DNA of 64,000 nt from Luteibacter flocculans (GTDB lineage: Bacteria; Pseudomonadota; Gammaproteobacteria; Xanthomonadales; Rhodanobacteraceae), in assembly GCF_023612255.1 (NCBI RefSeq), contig NZ_CP063231.1, positions 1,594,001 to 1,658,000 of the forward strand, given 5' to 3'. The position numbers and the translations under genes are program-made. A model generated the notes under the pieces. It was not told the DNA's origin, did no database searches, and saw only the letters and a list, made by a program, of their open reading frames with translations. Below, piece after piece: positions 17,399-25,660 of the stretch (the first letter of the stretch is position 1; each line of letters begins with the position of its first letter).

Positions 17399-18988
17399 TC
17401 AAAGAGTGGAGCGGGCGATGGCGAGGTGGCGCAGCGATGCGGATAGGGCCTGTGCATCGTGAGCGTCGAGCGTGGCCCAACATGCGCAGGCCTCGCGCCA
17501 CAGATCGAGGGCAAGGCGATCGGCTTCACCGTCGCGCCAGAGGGCTTCGCATGCCGCCGCCGCACCTTCGGCGTCGCGCGTGAGCAGGCGTGCACGGGCG
17601 ACGGCCAGGCGGGCTCCCGGCGAAAGCAGGCCGGCCGCGGCGAGGCTGCGACCGAGCGAAGCGCTGATGTCGTGGTTGGCTGCGTGCTGAGGTAATGCTT
17701 CGTACGTCATCTGCGTCTGCAAACGACACGCGAGCGCTTCGACCCGGCACTCGGCGTGTTGTTCGGCGAGAAAGGCATGCACCAGCGCATGCGAGCATGC
17801 CTCGGCAGCTTCGTGCGGCGGTAACAGGCCGGCACGTCGCTGCGCCGTCTGCGCAACGAGCAAGGCGGTCTCCGGTTCCGGTCGACGCGTATGCGCCTCG
17901 TCGAGGCAGCGCTGCGCCTCCTGCAACTCGGAGAGAGATTCGGAAGACTTGCGCAACGTCGCGCGGCGCAGCCATACCTCGCCGCGACGATGAAGACCGC
18001 GAGCGATCGCATTGTCGTTGCCGATCATGAGTTGGTCGCACAGTCGATCGGCTTCATCCAGTCGTGCCGAGGCTACGGTGCCGCGCACCCACGACGCCCA
18101 TGCCAGTTGCACGTCGATCAGGCTATCGATGACCGGGGGGGCGTCGCGATTCGGGTCGTTATCGTGCTCCGTCGCGAGATCACGTACGGCGAACAGCCGG
18201 GTGGCGCCGGACAACTGTTCGATTCGCGCCAGTCGTATCCGAATGAGTTGTGCGAGGCTGCGCGCGCGTTCGTCGCCGTTTTGCATGCCTAGCGCGCCTC
18301 GTGTCTCGCGCTCCATGTCGTCGAACAAGGGCTCGGCGTCGCGACGGGGTAACGCGCGAAGATGGTCGAACGACGAAGGCGATGGCGCGGCATGCGTTTC
18401 GTCGGGTACCGCGGCCGCCGTGGTGTTCTTTCGTGCCGGGGGCAACGACAGATCAACGGGATCGTTCACGATCTGCCACGGTGGCGCCTCGAAAGGCGAC
18501 GTGCGGTAGACCCAGGTGGGCGAGGCATTGCGCTCGATGGGAGGCGGCGCTTCACGCGGGGCGAAACATGCGACGATCGACGGCGGTTCGGCGGACGTGG
18601 ACGGCTTCTTCCTGTGCCGCCGCCACAGCACCGTCGTGAACAGGGCAAGCGCCGACAATACGCCCGCGGCAACGGCGCCCCAGCTTGCGTACGACGACCG
18701 TGTCGATCGCCGTTGGGAGCGGGCGTCTGGCAAGGACGCTGCGCTACTGCGCGCGTTGGGATAAGCGGATGCGACATGCGGCGCCTGCGCCGATGCGTCG
18801 CTCGACTGGCTGGCCTCCATGGCATCGAGCATGCGCGCGACGTCGCGCATCTGGCGCGCCCGACGTTCGCGTTCGTCCTGTTCGTCACGCCCCGCGCAGG
18901 CAGTGAGTGCGCAGGCCAGTGCCAACCAGGCGGCGAGGCGTGCGACGGTGGCCTCCCCCCATCGGGGGAGCAACGAAGAAACCTTCAA
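17399..18988 (-). CDS. Unknown protein with lipobox, one membrane segment and TPR-like cytoplasmic part
   Basis: 529 aa from TTG 18988. There is no ATG before residue 47, and AAGGGA lies 7 bases upstream of the TTG. The N-terminus has a lipoprotein-like signal (LALACALTAC, Cys31), then a charged coiled-coil stretch, then a strong membrane segment (about 103-122, WGAVAAGVLSALALFTTVLW) followed by RRHRKK. The C-terminal 300 residues are Ala/Leu/Arg-rich helical repeats reminiscent of TPR. A lipobox and a later transmembrane helix in one protein is odd; a start at an internal codon would remove the lipobox. I do not recognise a family. Confidence 0.6.
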   Translation of the reverse strand: MKVSSLLPRWGEATVARLAAWLALACALTACAGRDEQDERERRARQMRDVARMLDAMEASQSSDASAQAPHVASAYPNARSSAASLPDARSQRRSTRSSYASWGAVAAGVLSALALFTTVLWRRHRKKPSTSAEPPSIVACFAPREAPPPIERNASPTWVYRTSPFEAPPWQIVNDPVDLSLPPARKNTTAAAVPDETHAAPSPSSFDHLRALPRRDAEPLFDDMERETRGALGMQNGDERARSLAQLIRIRLARIEQLSGATRLFAVRDLATEHDNDPNRDAPPVIDSLIDVQLAWASWVRGTVASARLDEADRLCDQLMIGNDNAIARGLHRRGEVWLRRATLRKSSESLSELQEAQRCLDEAHTRRPEPETALLVAQTAQRRAGLLPPHEAAEACSHALVHAFLAEQHAECRVEALACRLQTQMTYEALPQHAANHDISASLGRSLAAAGLLSPGARLAVARARLLTRDAEGAAAACEALWRDGEADRLALDLWREACACWATLDAHDAQALSASLRHLAIARSTL

Positions 18989-19131
18989 CGATTATCCCTT
19001 GCGTGTCGGGCGAAGCCTGACTAGACGCTTCGTGTTCACTGACGCCGCACAGGCGAAAGTGCCGACGATGGTAAGTCGCGTCGGCGGATAGATCGATGGA
19101 AGTTTTCGGAAAAAGCGGACGAAGTGGCGGC

Positions 19132-20376
19132 TCAGCCGCGGTCGACGATGACGCGTTCGCCCGCGACCCAGCTCTCGCGTAGCAGGTGTCCGCCGATCCA
19201 GTAGCACAGCTCAGACGGATGACCCACGTTCCACATCGCGAGATCGGCGCGCCGCCCCACGGCGAGTACGCCGCGGTCGTCGAGACCGAGGGCGCGTGCT
19301 GCATGCACGGTCGCGCCGCGAAGGGCTTCTTCCGGGGTGAGGCGGAAAAGGGTGCACGCCATGCCCATGGCCATGCGCAACGAAAGCAGGGGGGAGGTGC
19401 CGGGATTTAGATCGGTGGCGACCGCCATCGCCACACCGTGCTCGCGGAACGCGGCGATCGGCGGCGGGCGCGTGTCGCGCAGCGCGTAGTAGGCGCCGGG
19501 CAGAAGTACGGCCACCGTGCCTGCCTTCGCCATGGCCCGGACGCCCTCGTCGCTGGTCCATTCCAGATGATCCGCGGATAGACCGCCGTAACGCGCGACC
19601 AGCGCGGCGCCGCCGAGATCCGACAATTGCTCTGCATGCAGCTTCACCGGCAGGCCGAGCGTCGTGGCCTTGTCGAACAGGCGCTGCGTCTCGGCGGGGG
19701 TGAAGCCGATACCCTCGCAGAACGCATCCACCGCATCGACGAGCCCTTCGTCGGCGAGCGAGGGCAGCATCGTGTCGCAGACCAGCGCCACGTAGTCGTC
19801 GCGTCGGCCGGTGTATTCGGGGGGAAGGGCGTGCAGGCCGAGGAAGGTCGTGCGTACGTCGATCCCGAGCGCTTCGCCGATGCGCCGCGCCACGCGCAGC
19901 ATGCGTCGCTCGGCATCCGGCTCGAGTCCGTAACCCGACTTGATCTCCAACGTGGTCACGCCATCTGCGAGCAAGGCTCGGGCCCGTGGCAAGGACTGAT
20001 GCAGCAGGTCGTCTTCGCCGGCGGCACGTGTGGCACGTACGCTGGACACGATGCCACCGCCGGCACGGGCGATCTCCTCGTAACTGGCGCCCTCCAGGCG
20101 TTGCTCGAACTCGCGCGCACGGTCGCCACCGAAGACGAGATGCGTATGGCAATCGACGAGGCCGGGCGTGATCCACGTACCGGGCAGCGACATGACATGC
20201 CGCGCCAGTGCATGTGGCTCGCCAGGCAGCGCGGACTGGGCACCGGCAAACACGATGCGACCATCGCGCCAACCGATGGCACCTCGTTCGATGGCGCCGT
20301 ATGGCACACCGTTGTCGAGCAGTGTGGCGAGCCCGACGTCGAGGATGAGATGGTCCCAGCGCGGATCGTCGATCAT
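19132..20376 (-). CDS. hutI: Imidazolonepropionase HutI
   Basis: 414-aa amidohydrolase. It opens 4-imidazolone-5-propanoate to N-formimino-L-glutamate in histidine breakdown. Metal and substrate residues: [36 protein letters not shown] and [13 protein letters not shown] 20376 overlaps the ClC stop (ATGA), so it is the third gene of a coupled operon (GNAT-nitrilase, clcA, hutI). The next histidine-pathway enzyme, hutF, is on the other strand 3 kb away; hutH, hutU and hutG are not here. Confidence 0.95.
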   Translation of the reverse strand: MIDDPRWDHLILDVGLATLLDNGVPYGAIERGAIGWRDGRIVFAGAQSALPGEPHALARHVMSLPGTWITPGLVDCHTHLVFGGDRAREFEQRLEGASYEEIARAGGGIVSSVRATRAAGEDDLLHQSLPRARALLADGVTTLEIKSGYGLEPDAERRMLRVARRIGEALGIDVRTTFLGLHALPPEYTGRRDDYVALVCDTMLPSLADEGLVDAVDAFCEGIGFTPAETQRLFDKATTLGLPVKLHAEQLSDLGGAALVARYGGLSADHLEWTSDEGVRAMAKAGTVAVLLPGAYYALRDTRPPPIAAFREHGVAMAVATDLNPGTSPLLSLRMAMGMACTLFRLTPEEALRGATVHAARALGLDDRGVLAVGRRADLAMWNVGHPSELCYWIGGHLLRESWVAGERVIVDRG

Positions 20377-21755
20377 GCCTGCGGTGCTCCGGCCGGCGCC
20401 TCGCGGCGCGCGCGTTCGTCGTCGTATTGGGTCACGAGCTGATCGGCGAGCGCCTTGTACACGGGCACACGGCAGACCAGCGCGGAAACGGCGCGCGCGA
20501 GCAGGCAGGCGGCCATGATCGGCAGAGCCATCTGATGGTTCGCGGTGAGTTCGAGCGAAATGACCGCGGCGGTGAGCGGTGCCTGGGTCACGCCCGCGAG
20601 GTACGAGGCCATGCCCAGCAGCACCACCGCCGACACGTCCGCGCCGGGCAGCAGATGCGCGATGTTGTCGCCTAGTCCGGCACCTACCGCGAGCGCAGGG
20701 GAGAAGATGCCGCCGGGAATGCCTGCCCACGACGACGCGATGTTGCCGAGAAACTTCAGCACGCCGAACAGGGGGCCGGTGTCGCCGTGGCCCTGGAGGA
20801 TGTCACGCGCTTGCGCGTAGCCGGTGCCGTAGAGACCGTTGGCGCTCAACAGGCTGAGCAGAACCAGCGCCAGGCCGCAGATCGCGGCGAACGGCACCGG
20901 GCCGCGGGCGCGTAGACGACCGACGAAGCCACGGAAGCCCTTGGCCGACGGCAGGATCAATCGCGCGAACAGCCCGCCCGCGAGGCCGCCCACGATGCCG
21001 GTCAGCAACACCGCGAGCCACGCCTTGCCCAGCGGCAGCGTGGCGCTGACGTCACCGAAATACGCGTAGTTGCCGACGATGCCGAGCGACACCACGCCGG
21101 CCACGATCACGGCAGTGAGCAGTGTGCCGCTCATGCGGTGCTCGAAGGTGCCGGACATTTCCTCGATGGCGAACACCACACCGGCCAGCGGTGTGTTGAA
21201 GGCGGCGGCGAGGCCGGCAGCAGAGCCGGCGAGGATGAATCGGCCCGCGGCCGTGGGGTCGTCGAAACCGAAGCGACGTCCCAGCGAATAGAGCAACCCG
21301 GCGCCGACGTGGACCGTGGGGCCTTCGCGACCGACCGAGGCGCCGCCTAGCAGCGCGGCGAGGGTGAGCGCCATCTTGCCCACGGCGATCTTCAGCGAGA
21401 GCAGTCGGTTGCGGAAATCCTCGTCTTCCACTTTCAGCGCCGCGATGGCCTGCGGGATGCCCGAGCCCCGCGTGGCCTTCATCGCGCCCTGGGTCAGCCA
21501 GCAGAGCAGGGCGAACGTGGTGGGCGTGACGATGAGCGGCACCCACCAGCCGTGCGCCGCCATACCGCGGAACAGTTCGAAGGCGAAATCCGCCGCCTTC
21601 GCGAAGAACACCGCGGAAAGACCGACGAGGATGGCACCCGTCCAGAACAGAATGCGCCGCCGCCACTGCGTGGGTGAGAGCCATTCGTGGCGGCGCAGGC
21701 GTTCCAGCCGCGATGTCTGGGTCGACGCGGTGTCCACGTCCGGCGCGCCGCTCAT
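20373..21755 (-). CDS. clcA: ClC-type H+/Cl- antiporter
   Basis: 460 aa, the multi-helix ClC fold. Selectivity motifs GSGIPQ (97-102) and GREGPTV (142-148) are intact. Glu144 is the gating glutamate, and AIEEM (196-200) carries the internal proton glutamate of exchangers, so this is an antiporter and not a passive channel. Such proteins help in extreme acid resistance or charge balance. ATG 21755 overlaps the stop of the preceding gene and its own stop overlaps hutI; all three appear translationally coupled. Confidence 0.93.
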   Translation of the reverse strand: MSGAPDVDTASTQTSRLERLRRHEWLSPTQWRRRILFWTGAILVGLSAVFFAKAADFAFELFRGMAAHGWWVPLIVTPTTFALLCWLTQGAMKATRGSGIPQAIAALKVEDEDFRNRLLSLKIAVGKMALTLAALLGGASVGREGPTVHVGAGLLYSLGRRFGFDDPTAAGRFILAGSAAGLAAAFNTPLAGVVFAIEEMSGTFEHRMSGTLLTAVIVAGVVSLGIVGNYAYFGDVSATLPLGKAWLAVLLTGIVGGLAGGLFARLILPSAKGFRGFVGRLRARGPVPFAAICGLALVLLSLLSANGLYGTGYAQARDILQGHGDTGPLFGVLKFLGNIASSWAGIPGGIFSPALAVGAGLGDNIAHLLPGADVSAVVLLGMASYLAGVTQAPLTAAVISLELTANHQMALPIMAACLLARAVSALVCRVPVYKALADQLVTQYDDERARREAPAGAPQA

Positions 21756-23323
21756 TTGCCCTCCGTGCTGCGCGCCCAGCGCACCTGATAGAGATCGAAA
21801 CGACGGTCCTTGAGGTTCTGCACGGCGCCGGAGTTACGCGCACGAGCGAGGTTCTCCAAGCGGAGGTCGGCAAACAGCACCGTCTCGATGTTTGGTGTGG
21901 AGTCTGCCGCGATGCCATCGCGGGCGAAGGGGAAGTCGCTGGGAGTCAAGATGCAGCTCTGGCCGTACTGAATGTCGAAGTTGTTCACGCCCGGAAGATT
22001 GCCCACGTTGCCGGAAAGCACGACATAGCACTGGTTCTCGATGGCGCGCGCCTGCGAGCAGTAACGAACGCGCAGATAACCTTCGCGCACGTCGGTGCAG
22101 AACGGTACGAAAAGAATCAACGCGCCCTGGTCGGTGAGATGACGGGCGACTTCCGGGAATTCCGAGTCGTAGCAGATCATCACGCCGATCGGGCCGCAGT
22201 CGGTCTGGATCGTTGCGGCGGAATCGCCACCGGTGATGTTCCAGACGTTGCGTTCGCTCGGCGTCGGATGCAGTTTCTCGCGCTCGTGGATGGAGCCGTC
22301 GCGGAGGCAGACGTAGCAGACGTTGTGAATATCGCCGTTGGGCTGCCGCGTGGGATGCGAGCCGCCAATGATGTTGATGTTGTAGTGCACGGCCAGGCGA
22401 TGAAACAGCGCCTTGACCTCGTCGGTGTACTCGGAGAGACGGCGGATCGAATCCACCGGCGACAGCTCCGCATTCTCGATGGAGAGCAATTGCAGCGTCA
22501 GCAGCTCAGGGAATGCGACGAAGTCGGCGTCGTAGTCCGCGGCGATGTCCACGAAATACTCGACCTGCGTGGCGAACTCGGCGAAGGAGCCGATGCGTCG
22601 TTGCTGATACTGCACCGACGCCACACGCACGGAGTCCGGCAGGCGATGGCTCTGCGATACCCGCGGCACGTCAGGCTGGTCGTGGCGCTGCGGATTGCGC
22701 CATACCAACAGCGCGGCGTAGCCAAGCGATTCGTGGTCCGATGGCACGTACTCGCGCAGCAACCCGATCACCTCGAACCCATTGCGCAACTGGAAGCTCA
22801 GGGTGGGATCGCGCCGACTGCCATCGACCACCGCCTGGACATAAGCCTCCGCGCTGCCGTACCGGCTGATGGCTCGCGCGAGCCCGGGCATGCGCCCGCC
22901 AAACACGATGCCGCGCAGCTTCAGATCGGTACACAACCGCTTGCGCGCCATGTAGAGACGCTGGCCGATCCGCATGCCGCGGTAATCGGGATGCACCACC
23001 ACTTCCATGCCGTAGAGCCAATCGCCGTTGGGATCGTGCCGCGACGCGAAACCGCCGCCGGTGATCTGCATCCAGGTATGGGGAGCGAGCGCGACGGCCT
23101 CGTTGATGCGGAACGTGGCGCAAAATCCCACGATCCGGCCTTCGTACTCGACCACGAACTGGCCTTCGGGAAAGTGGGTCTGCTGGCCTTGCAGCATTTC
23201 CGCGGAATGCCCCCACTCGGGCGTGTAGATGCGGGCGGTAAGGGCTACCAGTTCGGGGACGTCGCTGGGACGCGCCAGGCGAAGCAGCAGCTTCGGGGGA
23301 TGAGCGGCGTGGGTCTCGGTCAT
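21752..23323 (-). CDS. Two-domain GNAT acetyltransferase / carbon-nitrogen hydrolase (nitrilase family)
   Basis: 523 aa. Residues about 10-225 are a GNAT acetyltransferase domain (VVHPDYRGMRIGQRLYMARK is the acetyl-CoA site). Residues about 230-515 are a nitrilase-superfamily hydrolase with a full Glu-Lys-Cys triad: FPELLTL, REKLHPTPSE and VMICYDSEFPE. This fusion family is known in many proteobacteria, but its substrate is not settled; an amide or acyl-amine is likely. ATG 23323 is the family start. It leads the operon with clcA and hutI and diverges from hutF across 92 bp. Confidence 0.9.
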   Translation of the reverse strand: MTETHAAHPPKLLLRLARPSDVPELVALTARIYTPEWGHSAEMLQGQQTHFPEGQFVVEYEGRIVGFCATFRINEAVALAPHTWMQITGGGFASRHDPNGDWLYGMEVVVHPDYRGMRIGQRLYMARKRLCTDLKLRGIVFGGRMPGLARAISRYGSAEAYVQAVVDGSRRDPTLSFQLRNGFEVIGLLREYVPSDHESLGYAALLVWRNPQRHDQPDVPRVSQSHRLPDSVRVASVQYQQRRIGSFAEFATQVEYFVDIAADYDADFVAFPELLTLQLLSIENAELSPVDSIRRLSEYTDEVKALFHRLAVHYNINIIGGSHPTRQPNGDIHNVCYVCLRDGSIHEREKLHPTPSERNVWNITGGDSAATIQTDCGPIGVMICYDSEFPEVARHLTDQGALILFVPFCTDVREGYLRVRYCSQARAIENQCYVVLSGNVGNLPGVNNFDIQYGQSCILTPSDFPFARDGIAADSTPNIETVLFADLRLENLARARNSGAVQNLKDRRFDLYQVRWARSTEGK

Positions 23324-23415
23324 CGCCCTATTATGCGCGTCGAGGCCGTCGGCCTCACGTCGTCGCGAAAGGCGGGCCCGGTTACCATGGCGTACCCCAC
23401 TCACAGGACGCCGCC

Positions 23416-24768
23416 ATGTCTTCCCTTTCCGTCAGCGCCGACTACCTCTGGCAGGCGGGAGCGTGGGGTGCCGGCGAGGCCCTGGGCATCTCGAGCCGAC
23501 GCTTTGGCGCCTCGACGGGCGCGGCAGAACGGGTCGGGCGCTTCGTGCTGCCGGGCATGCCCAACCTGCATTCGCATGCCTTCCAGCGGGCCATGGCCGG
23601 CCTGGCCGAGCGGCGCGGTCCGGGCGAGGACAGCTTCTGGACCTGGCGCGAAACCATGTATGCGTTTGCCGAAGCGATCGATCCGGACGATATGAAGGCC
23701 ATCGCCACGCAGCTCTACGTGGAGATGCTGAAAGCCGGTTACACGCAGGTCTGCGAGTTCCACTATCTGCACCACGGCCCGCGCGGCGTGCCTTATGCCG
23801 ATCCCGCGGCGATGTCGCTGGCGCTCATCGAGGCGGCGAAGGAAGCGGGCATCGGTCTCACGCTGTTGCCGGTGCTGTACATGACCGGCGGCTTCGACGG
23901 GCGGCCTCTCACCGAACGTCAGCAACGCTTTCGCCACGACGTCGGCAGCTTTGTCAGTCTGCTCGAACGACTGGCACCGTTGCAGGACGACATGTTCACC
24001 CTCGGTATCGCGCTGCATTCGTTGCGCGCGGTGCCCGAAGACGCGATGCGTTCGCTGCTGGCGACCGGCATCGCGCGTTCGCTACCCATCCACATCCACA
24101 TCGCGGAGCAGCTCGGCGAGGTGCAGGATTGCCTCGCGGTGCGTGGCGCGCGTCCGGTGGAGTGGCTGCTGGATCACGCAGACGTCGATCCGCGCTGGAC
24201 CCTGATCCACGCGACCCACCTCACGGCACAGGAGACGCATCGCCTCGCCACCAGTGGCGCCGTGGCGGGACTGTGCCCCACCACGGAAGCCAACCTGGGC
24301 GACGGCCTGTTCCCGCTCGCGGCGTTCATCGACGCGGGAGGCACCTTCGGCATCGGCTCGGACTCGCATATCTCCGTGTCGCCGGTGGAGGAACTGCGTT
24401 GGCTGGAATACGGCCAACGCCTCGTGACCCGGCATCGCAACGTCGCCGCGCGGTCGGCCGAGGAAAGCGTGGGCACGGCGCTGTGGCAGCGTGCGTTGCA
24501 CGGTGGCGCAAGGGCTGCGGGCGCAGACGTGGGCCAACTGGCAAAGGGTTCCCGCGCGGACCTGCTCGTACTCGATGACACCTCGCCGCTGCTCGCGGCA
24601 CGTGGCGAAGCGGAAGTGATCGACAGTTTTCTTTTCGCAGGGAACACACCGCTGGTGCGCGACGTGATGGTCGGCGGTCAATGGCGCGTGCGCGACTTCA
24701 CACACGCAGCGGAAGACGCCGTTGCGAAAGCCTACCGCGGCGTCGTGGAGAGATTGGCCGCCGCCTGA
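23416..24768 (+). CDS. hutF: Formimidoylglutamate deiminase HutF
   Basis: 450-aa amidohydrolase. It converts N-formimino-L-glutamate, the HutI product, to N-formyl-L-glutamate and ammonia (the five-step histidine route). Visible: zinc-binding LPGMPNLHSHAFQRAMAG (HxH at 52-54), IHIHIAEQLGEV, LIHATHLT, and IGSDSHISVSPVEELRWLEYGQR, which separate it from guanine deaminases. ATG 23416 is 92 bp from the divergent operon that ends in hutI. Its last 37 bp overlap the convergent secreted-protein gene. Confidence 0.93.
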   Translation: MSSLSVSADYLWQAGAWGAGEALGISSRRFGASTGAAERVGRFVLPGMPNLHSHAFQRAMAGLAERRGPGEDSFWTWRETMYAFAEAIDPDDMKAIATQLYVEMLKAGYTQVCEFHYLHHGPRGVPYADPAAMSLALIEAAKEAGIGLTLLPVLYMTGGFDGRPLTERQQRFRHDVGSFVSLLERLAPLQDDMFTLGIALHSLRAVPEDAMRSLLATGIARSLPIHIHIAEQLGEVQDCLAVRGARPVEWLLDHADVDPRWTLIHATHLTAQETHRLATSGAVAGLCPTTEANLGDGLFPLAAFIDAGGTFGIGSDSHISVSPVEELRWLEYGQRLVTRHRNVAARSAEESVGTALWQRALHGGARAAGADVGQLAKGSRADLLVLDDTSPLLAARGEAEVIDSFLFAGNTPLVRDVMVGGQWRVRDFTHAAEDAVAKAYRGVVERLAAA

Positions 24769-25160
24769 CCGACCGGCCCCGACGGACACTTCGACTTGCC
24801 GTAGAGACCTTCGGCCGCGGGTTCCTGACGCGTGGCCGCCTCGGGCGAGGCATAGACCGAAACACCGAGATCGCATCCGTTCTCGCGCAAGGTGAAGCGA
24901 ACGGTATCCATGCGCGTGGCAGGGGCATCGTCGAGCGAACAGGTGCTGCCTTTGGCCAGCCGCAGTGTGACCGTGTTCGCACCGGCATCGATCACCTCGA
25001 AGTGCGCATCCGTGCAACCTTTCCAGGTCAGCGTCTCCTTGCCTATGCTGAGGATGCGCAATCCCATGAAGGCGTTGCTATAGGGTTCCCAATCGCCGGC
25101 AAGCCAGGCCGGTGCGGGTTGAGCGGAAGAGATCAGGGCGAAGGCGATCAAGGCGTGCAT
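24732..25160 (-). CDS. Small secreted protein of unknown function
   Basis: 142 aa. It starts with a short hydrophobic signal-like segment (MHALIAFALISSAQPAPAW) and then a beta-rich region with several Cys (WKGCTDAHFEV, GSTCSLDD, ENGCDLGVSVYAS, SKCPSGP). No family is recognised; the WLAGDWE start resembles small periplasmic lipocalin-like or DUF proteins that begin with a G-x-W motif. Its 3' end overlaps hutF by 37 bp in convergent orientation, which supports a real stop but reduces confidence a little. Confidence 0.65.
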   Translation of the reverse strand: MHALIAFALISSAQPAPAWLAGDWEPYSNAFMGLRILSIGKETLTWKGCTDAHFEVIDAGANTVTLRLAKGSTCSLDDAPATRMDTVRFTLRENGCDLGVSVYASPEAATRQEPAAEGLYGKSKCPSGPVGQAAANLSTTPR

Positions 25161-25255
25161 GTGCCGATGGTAGCGCTATGAACGGAGGGGCGTTACGGCA
25201 TGGTCATGGGTCGTGAAGTTCGACGGTCAACGCGAAGCCGATCGCTTCCTTTGTG

Positions 25256-25332
25256 GTGGGAGCCAGCCTGCTGGCGATAGGTGTTCGCGAGCGTGCAGCT
25301 ACCGCCGGATCGCCAGCAGGCTGGCTCCCACC
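25256..25332. repeat. Inverted pair of REP-like elements
   Basis: A forward element GTGGGAGCCAGCCTGCTGGC (25256-25275) and its inverted copy GCCAGCAGGCTGGCTCCCAC (25312-25331) enclose about 36 bp. The two are perfect inverted repeats of about 24 bp and can fold into a long hairpin. They lie in the gene-free stretch 25161-25496 between the secreted-protein gene and the asnB leader. About 160 bp remain before the leader, in which a promoter is expected. Confidence 0.85.
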
Positions 25333-25496
25333 GGGTCTGCGAGGGCGTGATCGCATGGTTGACGTGAGCGGCCTCGAAGGGCTGCGTTCGGGTCCGTACG
25401 GACCGGCTCGATCGCAGACTCGCCGTATTCGCAGTGACTCACGTCGCTTTGAAACGGACACTTGCCTCGCCCCCCGGATCGTGTTCTAGTCGGCCC

Positions 25497-25565
25497 ATGC
25501 TTCGCATCGCCGCCAATAACGCCAATACCAATAATGCCCGGAACCTCGGGAGGGTCGGCGTGTAG
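25497..25565 (+). CDS. Asn-rich leader peptide of asnB (candidate attenuator leader)
   Basis: A 22-codon frame from ATG 25497 to TAG 25563-25565. Residues 7-16 read NNANTNNARN: six Asn codons in ten, four of them AAT. It sits 32 nt before a strong terminator and 96 nt before asparagine synthetase, the same layout as the his, thr, leu and trp leader peptides. No clear Shine-Dalgarno precedes it. A possible promoter (TTGCCT 25462-25467, TTCTAG 25484-25489) would place the transcript start very close to the ATG, so the leader could be leaderless. The frame and spacing are seen directly; the function is inferred. Confidence 0.7.
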   Translation: MLRIAANNANTNNARNLGRVGV

Positions 25566-25628
25566 GCGGTTGCAAGTGAAACCACCGGAATACACGAAAG
25601 GCCCGCCCTCACCAGGCGGGCCTTTTTC
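25538..25628 (+). promoter_or_regulatory. Transcription attenuator of asnB: alternative hairpins and terminator
   Basis: Terminator: AAAGGCCCGCC (25597-25607) pairs with GGCGGGCCTTT (25615-25625), loop CTCACCA, then TTTTTCTT. Competing hairpin by eye: GAGGGTCGGC (25550-25559) with GCCCGCCCTC (25601-25610; nine of ten pairs counting one G-U), extended by GTGTA (25560-25564)/TACAC (25591-25595) and GGCGGTT (25565-25571)/AACCACC (25580-25586, one mismatch). Early hairpin: CCGG-AA-CCT (25538-25546) with GGGTCGG (25552-25558). A ribosome stalled on the Asn codons would cover the early hairpin and allow the antiterminator; one at the stop codon would cover 25550-25565 and allow termination. Confidence 0.68.
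25597..25628 (+). terminator. Rho-independent terminator upstream of asnB
   Basis: 11-bp GC-rich stem with a 7-nt loop and five T. No gene other than the short leader lies between it and the REP pair, so it ends a transcript that begins just upstream of asnB. Confidence 0.88.
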
Positions 25629-25660
25629 TTTGTGCAGTGTCTAAGCAGGAGAGCAAGACC

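Noticed and set aside
25462-25644. A 60-aa plus-strand frame over the asnB leader
   Set aside because: It runs through the terminator and its peptide has no sense; the Asn-rich frame beginning at 25497 explains the region better.
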